A stretch of 64,000 nt of DNA, taken from NCBI RefSeq assembly GCF_000746095.1, contig NZ_JQKP01000003.1, positions 1-64,000 of the forward strand. Direction: 5' to 3'. The notes below the pieces were generated by a model. It worked only from the letters and a program-made list of their open reading frames with translations, was not told where the DNA came from and ran no database searches. How positions within the stretch are numbered: the first letter of the stretch is position 1; each line of letters starts with the position of its first letter. Position numbers and translations under genes: made by a program. Positions 59,133 through 64,000 of the stretch are shown here, piece after piece. Source of the DNA: Ferriphaselus sp. R-1. Lineage in GTDB: Bacteria > Pseudomonadota > Gammaproteobacteria > Burkholderiales > Gallionellaceae.

Positions 59133-59582
59133 TTACTTTCGCTCCTTTTTCATGGCCTGCGCTACTTCGCGCTTCGCATCACGTTCACGTTCGGTGTCTC
59201 TTTTATCATGTTCCTTTTTGCCTTTGGCTAGGCCGATGTCCAGTTTCACCCGTCCGCCTTTGTAGTGCATGTCCAGCGGCATCAGGGTGTAGCCTGCGCG
59301 CTGTACTTTCCCGCTGAGTTTTTCGATCTCGTTCTTGTGCAGCAGCAGCTTGCGGGTGCGGGTGGCATCGGGGTGGATGTGGGTGGAGGCGGTGGCTAGG
59401 GGGCTGATGTGGCAGCCGAACAGCCATAGCGCGCCGTCCTTGGCCAGGACGTAGGCTTCCTTGATCTGCACGCGCCCGGCGCGGATGGATTTGACTTCCC
59501 AGCCTTCCAGCATCAGGCCCGCTTCGTGGCGGTCTTCGATGAAATAGTCGTGGAAGGCTTTCTTGTTCTGGATGATGCTCAT
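59133..59582 (-). CDS. smpB: SsrA (tmRNA)-binding protein
   Basis: A 149-residue trans-translation factor. [20 protein letters not shown] and [20 protein letters not shown] open the beta-barrel; [22 protein letters not shown] and the basic C-terminal tail ([13 protein letters not shown] through [13 protein letters not shown]) are conserved and essential for ribosome rescue. The length is slightly below the E. coli protein plus its tail. Its 3' end is duplicated downstream at 58867 and 59015. Divergent from ratA. Confidence 0.97.
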   Translation of the reverse strand: MSIIQNKKAFHDYFIEDRHEAGLMLEGWEVKSIRAGRVQIKEAYVLAKDGALWLFGCHISPLATASTHIHPDATRTRKLLLHKNEIEKLSGKVQRAGYTLMPLDMHYKGGRVKLDIGLAKGKKEHDKRDTERERDAKREVAQAMKKERK

Positions 59583-59617
59583 GGCGGATTGGTGTTCGGT
59601 TAGCGGCTGGAAACCCG

Positions 59618-59623
59618 TATAAT
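59618..59623 (+). promoter_or_regulatory. -10 box of ratA
   Basis: TATAAT at 59618-59623, 34 bases before the ATG; the -35 is weak. Confidence 0.5.
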
Positions 59624-59657
59624 TCTACGCAGTTTTGTGAAGGCGGTCGAAGTTACG

Positions 59658-60095
59658 ATGGCGTTGGTCGAAAAATCGGTGTTGGTGCCGTACAGTTGTG
59701 CGCAAATGTTCGTGCTGGTGGATGGCGTGGAGCGCTATCCCGAGTTCCTGCCCTGGTGTGGCGGTTCGTCGGTGACCTCGCTGGAAGGCGATGTGGTGCA
59801 CGCTTCGGTGCAGATCGATTACCACGGCCTTAAGCAGAGCTTCACTACCGAGAATGCCCGCGTAGCGCCGTATTCCATCGACATGACGCTGCAAGATGGG
59901 CCGTTCCAGCATCTGGACGGGGTGTGGCGCTTCGTGCCTTTGTCCGATGCCGCCTGTAAGGTCGAATTCCGTTTGCACTATGAGTTCTCCAGCCAGTTGC
60001 TGGAGAAGCTGGTCGGGCCGGTGTTCAGCCATGTTGCCAACAGTTTTGTCGATGCGTTCGTTAAACGCGCGGAGAAAGTCTATGCCGGACTCTAA
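59658..60095 (+). CDS. ratA: RatA-type START-like (CoQ-binding/ribosome-association) protein
   Basis: A 145-residue polyketide-cyclase/START-fold protein. MALVEKSVLVPYSCAQMFVL opens it; VERYPEFLPWCGGSSVTS and RFVPLSDAACKVEFRLHYEF are diagnostic. In E. coli RatA inhibits 70S formation, and the homologue in mitochondria (Coq10) binds quinone. The ATG at 59658 is used as the family start; an upstream GTG lies at 59637. It overlaps rnfH by 14 bases. Confidence 0.93.
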   Translation: MALVEKSVLVPYSCAQMFVLVDGVERYPEFLPWCGGSSVTSLEGDVVHASVQIDYHGLKQSFTTENARVAPYSIDMTLQDGPFQHLDGVWRFVPLSDAACKVEFRLHYEFSSQLLEKLVGPVFSHVANSFVDAFVKRAEKVYAGL

Positions 60096-60399
60096 CAAGT
60101 TCACGATCGAGGTGGTCTACGCCCTGCCGCACGAACAGACCCTGCTCAAGGTGCAAGTGCCGCCCGGCACCACGCTGGACGAGGGTGTCCGGCAGTCCGG
60201 CATTCTGGAGAAATATCCCGAGATCGATCTGGACAAGGGCAAATTCGGCATCTTCGGCAAGCTCTCCAAGACCGATACGGAGTTGCGCGAGCTGGACCGC
60301 ATCGAGATCTATCGCCCCTTGCTGGCCGACCCCAAGGAAGTGCGCAAACGCCGCGCCGAAGAAGGCAAAGTGATGAAGAAAGGCGGCGGCGACGCCTGA
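60082..60399 (+). CDS. rnfH: RnfH/RatB family protein
   Basis: A 105-residue ubiquitin-like-fold protein (UPF0125). KFTIEVVYALPHEQTLLKVQ, ARG-type GTTLDEGVRQSGILEKYPEI and KFGIFGKLSKTDTELRELDR are conserved. Function undefined; often coupled to ratA as a toxin-antitoxin-like pair, but the RatA toxin role is disputed. The C-terminus ends in a Lys/Arg-rich tail. Confidence 0.92.
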   Translation: MPDSNKFTIEVVYALPHEQTLLKVQVPPGTTLDEGVRQSGILEKYPEIDLDKGKFGIFGKLSKTDTELRELDRIEIYRPLLADPKEVRKRRAEEGKVMKKGGGDA

Positions 60400-60402
60400 T
60401 CC

Positions 60403-61275
60403 ATGCTCGATTACGACCTGCACTGCCATTCCAATGTGTCTGACGGACTGCTGCCTCCCGCCGAAGTGGTGGCACGGGCGGCGGGACGCGGTGTGCGCGT
60501 GCTGGCGTTGACTGACCACGACGATACCGACGGGCTGGCGGAGGCGCGCCGTTCCGCTCTGGAACACGGCATCACCCTCATCAACGGTTGCGAGATCTCG
60601 GTGACCTGGCGAACCCACACCGTCCATGTCGTCGGCTTGAACGTGAATCCCGAACATGCGCCGCTGGCGGCAGGATTGGCGGCAGTGCGCGGCGGTCGCC
60701 GGGCGCGTGCCGAGCTGATGGCCGAGTCGCTGGCGCGCGCCGGTGTCGGCGGCGTGTTGCAAGGCGCGCTGCGCTATGCTGCCAACCCCAACATGATAGG
60801 CCGCACCCATTTCGCCCGGTATCTGGTCGAGGCGGGTCATGCCAAGGAAGTGAAGAACGTGTTCCGGCGCTTTCTGGTCAAGGGCAAGCCGGGCTATGTG
60901 CCGCACCAGTGGGCTACGCTGACCGATGCCGTCGGCTGGATACGCGGCAGCGGCGGGGTGGCGGTGCTGGCGCACCCCGGTCGCTACATGACGGGGCGGC
61001 ACGGCATGGGCAAGCCCACCATGCGCTCCTTGCTGGGCGAGTTCGCTGCGCTGGGCGGCGATGCGCTGGAGGTGGTGACCAGCAGCCACACGCCCGAGCA
61101 ATATGCCGAATTCACCCGCTATGCCAGCGAGTTCGGTCTGTACGCTTCCTGCGGCTCGGATTTCCACGGCCCCGGCGAGAGCTATTTCGACATCGGGCGC
61201 TTGCCCGATCTGCCGCTGGATTGCCGTCCGGTGTGGCAGTTGTGGGAGAACCAACCTTTGCAGAAAGTCGCCTGA
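60403..61275 (+). CDS. PHP-domain phosphoesterase (YciV/RNase AM type)
   Basis: A 290-residue PHP-fold metal-dependent phosphoesterase. MLDYDLHCHSNVSDGLLPPA supplies the first metal His pair; LALTDHDDTDGLAE, NGCEISVTWRTHTVHVVGLN, LAHPGRYM and CGSDFHGPG complete the metal site. The family includes 5'-3' exoribonuclease RNase AM and 3',5'-bisphosphate nucleotidase. Start is 3 bases after rnfH; its stop overlaps yciO. Confidence 0.92.
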   Translation: MLDYDLHCHSNVSDGLLPPAEVVARAAGRGVRVLALTDHDDTDGLAEARRSALEHGITLINGCEISVTWRTHTVHVVGLNVNPEHAPLAAGLAAVRGGRRARAELMAESLARAGVGGVLQGALRYAANPNMIGRTHFARYLVEAGHAKEVKNVFRRFLVKGKPGYVPHQWATLTDAVGWIRGSGGVAVLAHPGRYMTGRHGMGKPTMRSLLGEFAALGGDALEVVTSSHTPEQYAEFTRYASEFGLYASCGSDFHGPGESYFDIGRLPDLPLDCRPVWQLWENQPLQKVA

Positions 61276-61904
61276 TGTCCCATCTCTTTACCATCCATCC
61301 CGACAATCCCAATCTGCGCCTGGTCCGCCAGGCCGCCGAGATGCTGCGCGACGGCGCGGTCATCGTCTATCCCACCGATTCCGGCTATGCGCTGGGCTGC
61401 CATCTGGACGACAAGGACGCGGTCAACCGCATCCGCCGCATCCGGGGCATGGACGACAAACACCTGCTGACGCTGGTATGTCGCGATCTGTCCGAGCTTT
61501 CGACGTACGCCAAGGTCAGCAACACGCACTTTCGCCTGATGAAGAACAACACGCCGGGCAGTTTCACCTTCATTCTGGAGGCGACCAAGGAAGTGCCGCG
61601 CCGCTTGCAGCATCCCAAGCGCAGCACGGTCGGCGTGCGCATCCCCGACCATCCGGTGGCACTGGCGCTGCTGGAAGAGTTGAATGAGCCGCTGCTGAGC
61701 TCCACGCTGATCCTGCCGGAAGAACATCATCCGCTGACCGACATACACGAGATCCGCGAGATTCTGGAATATCAGATTGATCTGTTCATCGAAGGCGGCA
61801 TCGTTGGCATCAATCCGACCACGGTGGTGGATCTGACTGGCGCTGCGCCCAAGGTGCTGCGCGCCGGGGCAGGGGACGCCTCGGCCTTTGCGAGCGAGGG
61901 GTGA
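61275..61904 (+). CDS. yciO: YciO/Sua5/YrdC-like protein
   Basis: A 209-residue TsaC/YrdC-fold protein. DGAVIVYPTDSGYALGCHLD, RDLSELSTYAKVSNTHFRLM, PKRSTVGVRIPDHPVALALL and STLILPEEHHPL are typical of the YciO subfamily, which binds double-stranded RNA and nucleotide but lacks the full t6A role. The start overlaps the PHP gene (TGATG), and the stop overlaps the site-2 protease gene. Confidence 0.92.
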   Translation: MSHLFTIHPDNPNLRLVRQAAEMLRDGAVIVYPTDSGYALGCHLDDKDAVNRIRRIRGMDDKHLLTLVCRDLSELSTYAKVSNTHFRLMKNNTPGSFTFILEATKEVPRRLQHPKRSTVGVRIPDHPVALALLEELNEPLLSSTLILPEEHHPLTDIHEIREILEYQIDLFIEGGIVGINPTTVVDLTGAAPKVLRAGAGDASAFASEG

Positions 61905-62548
61905 TCTTGGATCAGCTCATCCAGACTATCGTCATCGCCGCCATCCCGGTCCTGTTCGCCATCACGTTGCACGAGGCGGCGCATGGCTACGTGGCGCGCC
62001 ATTTCGGCGACATGACCGCCTACGCCGCCGGGCGCATCAGTCTCAATCCCATCCGCCACATCGACCCGGTCGGCACCATCCTGTTGCCGTTGTTGACGCT
62101 GGCTGTCGGCGGCATCCTGTTCGGTTGGGCCAAGCCGGTGCCGGTCAATTTCTCCGCCCTGCGTCACCCCAAGAAAGACATGCTGTGGGTCGCGCTGGCC
62201 GGGCCGGCTTCCAATCTGGTCATGGCGCTAGGCTGGGCGCTGGTGGCCAAGGTGGCCTGGGCTTTCCCGGGAAGTTATTACGCCGAACCCATGCTGGAAA
62301 TGGCACAAATGGGCATCAAGATCAACGCGGTACTGATGGTTCTGAACCTGCTGCCGCTGCCACCGCTGGATGGCGGGCGCATCGCGGTCAGTCTGCTACC
62401 GTATCGTCAGGCGTACCAGCTATCCAAGATCGAGCCTTACGGCATGATGATTCTGATCGTGCTGGCGGTAACGCCGGTGTTGAGCTGGATACTCTCGCCG
62501 CTGTATCGTGCATTCGTTCAAGTTTTGAGTCTAATTTTCGGAATCTAA
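61901..62548 (+). CDS. site-2 protease family membrane metalloprotease
   Basis: A 215-residue S2P/M50-type intramembrane protease. Zinc motif FAITLHEAAHGYVARHFGDM (HExxH) in helix 1, and NLLPLPPLDGGRIAVSLL with the conserved LDG Asp in a later helix. It is a small one-domain type (no PDZ). The start is either the GTG at 61901 or a TTG at 61907, which has AGGGG at better spacing. It overlaps yciO and is followed by trpS. Confidence 0.88.
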   Translation: MILDQLIQTIVIAAIPVLFAITLHEAAHGYVARHFGDMTAYAAGRISLNPIRHIDPVGTILLPLLTLAVGGILFGWAKPVPVNFSALRHPKKDMLWVALAGPASNLVMALGWALVAKVAWAFPGSYYAEPMLEMAQMGIKINAVLMVLNLLPLPPLDGGRIAVSLLPYRQAYQLSKIEPYGMMILIVLAVTPVLSWILSPLYRAFVQVLSLIFGI

Positions 62549-62557
62549 AGGAATATC

Positions 62558-63760
62558 ATGTTTGCTGATCGCGTCTTGTCAGGCATGCGCCCCACCGGCA
62601 GCCTGCATCTCGGCCACTACCACGGCGTGTTGAAGAACTGGGTGCAGATGCAGCACGAGATGGAATGCCTGTTCTTCGTAGCCGACTGGCACGCCCTGAC
62701 CACGCACTACGACACGCCGCAGGTGATCGAGCAGAGCGTGTGGGATATGGTGATCGACTGGCTGGCAGCGGGCGTTGATCCCGCCCATTCGACGCTGTTC
62801 ATCCAGAGCCGTGTGCCGGAACATGCCGAGCTGCATCTGCTGCTCTCCATGATCACGCCGCTGGGCTGGCTGGAGCGCATGCCGACCTACAAGGATCAGC
62901 AGGAAAAACTCTCCGGCAAGGATCTTTCCACTTACGGCTTCCTCGGCTATCCGCTGCTGCAAAGCGCGGACATCCTGATCTACCGCGCCACGCAAGTGCC
63001 GGTGGGCGAAGATCAGGTGCCGCACATCGAATTTACCCGCGAGATCGCGCGCCGCTTCAACCACATCTACGGACGCGAGATCGGTTTCGAGGAAAAAGCC
63101 GAGGCCGCCATCAAGAAGATGGGAAGCAAGAAAGGCCGTCTGTACAGTGAGTTGCGCACGAAATATCAGGAGCAGGGTGACGATGAGGCGCTGCTGGCCG
63201 CCAAGGCCTTGCTGGACGAGCAGCAGAACCTGTCGCACGGCGACCGCGAGCGCCTGTTCGGCTACTTGGAGGGCAGCGGCAAGATGATTCTGTCCGAGCC
63301 GCAAGCCATGCTCACCGCCGCCTCCAGGATGCCGGGGCTGGACGGACAGAAGATGTCCAAGTCTTACGGCAACACCATCTCGATGCGCGAAGACGAAGAG
63401 AGCGTGACCAAGAAGATCCGCACCATGCCCACCGACCCGGCGCGCATCCGCCGCACCGACCCCGGCACGCCGGAGAAATGTCCGGTGTGGCAGTTGCACC
63501 AGGTGTATTCCTCGGACGACACCAAGCAGTGGGTGCAACAGGGCTGCACCAGCGCGGGCATCGGCTGCATCGAATGCAAGCAGCCGGTCATTCAGGGCGT
63601 GCTCGACGAGCAGCGCCCGATGCGCGAACGCGCCCAGTACTACCTCGACGACCCGACGCTGGTGAAGAACATCATCGCCGATGGCTGCGAAAAAGCCCGC
63701 GAACTTGCCCGCGACACCATGCGCGACGTGCGCGAAGCGATGGGGCTGAGCTACAGCTAG
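62558..63760 (+). CDS. trpS: tryptophanyl-tRNA synthetase
   Basis: A 400-residue class-I synthetase. The HIGH-like motif is [16 protein letters not shown] and KMSKS is [16 protein letters not shown] near residue 265. Length is about 65 residues longer than E. coli TrpS, with the extra residues in a segment around residues 180-250 ([20 protein letters not shown]) seen in many Betaproteobacteria. It is in the same run as the site-2 protease gene, 9 bases apart. Confidence 0.95.
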   Translation: MFADRVLSGMRPTGSLHLGHYHGVLKNWVQMQHEMECLFFVADWHALTTHYDTPQVIEQSVWDMVIDWLAAGVDPAHSTLFIQSRVPEHAELHLLLSMITPLGWLERMPTYKDQQEKLSGKDLSTYGFLGYPLLQSADILIYRATQVPVGEDQVPHIEFTREIARRFNHIYGREIGFEEKAEAAIKKMGSKKGRLYSELRTKYQEQGDDEALLAAKALLDEQQNLSHGDRERLFGYLEGSGKMILSEPQAMLTAASRMPGLDGQKMSKSYGNTISMREDEESVTKKIRTMPTDPARIRRTDPGTPEKCPVWQLHQVYSSDDTKQWVQQGCTSAGIGCIECKQPVIQGVLDEQRPMRERAQYYLDDPTLVKNIIADGCEKARELARDTMRDVREAMGLSYS

Positions 63761-63762
63761 CC

Positions 63763-64000
63763 ATGAGCGGAACGGCGCAACTCCAGCTCACACCGTGCGC
63801 CCGCATCCACGGTGAGCCGCTGCTGGAGTTGCCGCAGGACTTGTACATCCCGCCGGATGCGCTGGAGGTGGTGCTGGACACGTTCCAGGGACCGCTCGAC
63901 CTGTTGCTGTATCTCATCCGCAAACACAATCTCGATGTGCTCGACATCCCGATGGCCGAGCTGACGCGGCAGTACATGGGCTATGTCGAGTTGATGCAGC
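63763..64000 (+). CDS. scpA: segregation and condensation protein A, N-terminal part (runs off window)
   Basis: The first 79 residues of ScpA, a kleisin subunit of the Smc condensin complex. [20 protein letters not shown] and [18 protein letters not shown] are the conserved N-terminal helices that contact Smc. An N-terminal extension of about 35 residues before the kleisin core is seen. It follows trpS by 2 bases; the gene continues beyond the window. Confidence 0.92.
   Translation, partial: MSGTAQLQLTPCARIHGEPLLELPQDLYIPPDALEVVLDTFQGPLDLLLYLIRKHNLDVLDIPMAELTRQYMGYVELMQ

Overview
This is a chromosomal window of a GC-rich betaproteobacterium. The gene content and order fit the Nitrosomonadales/Gallionellaceae side of the class (cmk-rpsA-ihfB, ratA-rnfH, proS with a small lytic transglycosylase, a membrane-anchored monohaem c-type cytochrome, many short-range operons). 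That placement is an inference from content; no marker search was possible. Most of the window is housekeeping, with dense operons whose start and stop codons overlap (ATGA or TGATG junctions).

Layout. 1-1069: an accessory edge with the start of an IS110-type transposase, a small lipoprotein, nested inverted repeats, and a minus-strand unit made of a folded leader, a 27-residue hydrophobic ORF and a UUCG-capped hairpin. 1070-3340: phosphoglucomutase and a membrane cytochrome. 3407-6324: a minus-strand operon (GST, msrB, yciB, yciI, bolA, parvulin). 6429-9176: a spermidine-synthase-fold protein, pepD and a Sel1-like protein. 9265-11238: acs. 11298-15236: six small accessory enzymes (DUF1697, VOC, two SRPBCC types, PhnB-like, DHFR-like), bracketed on one side by a relic of the 3' end of a phosphomannomutase gene and on the other by the intact gene. 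15382-18974: algC-like mutase, waaF, a zinc-finger protein and ilvE. 19000-20760: two orphan genes among palindromic repeats.

20768-25407 holds a minus-strand cluster of an aromatic-amino-acid-decarboxylase-type PLP enzyme, a TPR/ATP-grasp ligase, an unrecognised fold-type-I PLP protein and a hemerythrin-like protein. It looks like an undescribed small-molecule pathway. 25438-35816: alkD, acnA, mlaA, nudix, bamD, rluD, pgeF, amiC, tsaE and queG, with two divergent gene pairs whose start codons overlap. 35956-37956: an M14 peptidase, then a candidate transcription attenuator (promoter, 31-residue Arg-rich leader ORF, mutually exclusive hairpins) in front of an EamA/DMT transporter. 38028-46719: RNase D-like exonuclease, TetR with an RND efflux pair, polyphosphate:AMP phosphotransferase, yqhA, a thioredoxin-like protein and a nitroreductase.

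46863-64000: tusE-like, lytic transglycosylase, proS, rppH, a CBS protein, a PEGA lipoprotein, anmK, M23 peptidase, tyrS, cmk, rpsA, ihfB, tRNA-Lys and tRNA-Thr, smpB, ratA, rnfH, PHP phosphoesterase, yciO, site-2 protease, trpS and the start of scpA. Downstream of smpB lie two extra copies of its 3' end separated by paired hairpins, a scar of repeated recombination. Envelope and peptidoglycan functions recur through the window (bamD, mlaA, waaF, amiC, anmK, lytic transglycosylase, M23, M14), as do translation functions (proS, tyrS, trpS, rpsA, smpB, rluD, queG, tsaE).
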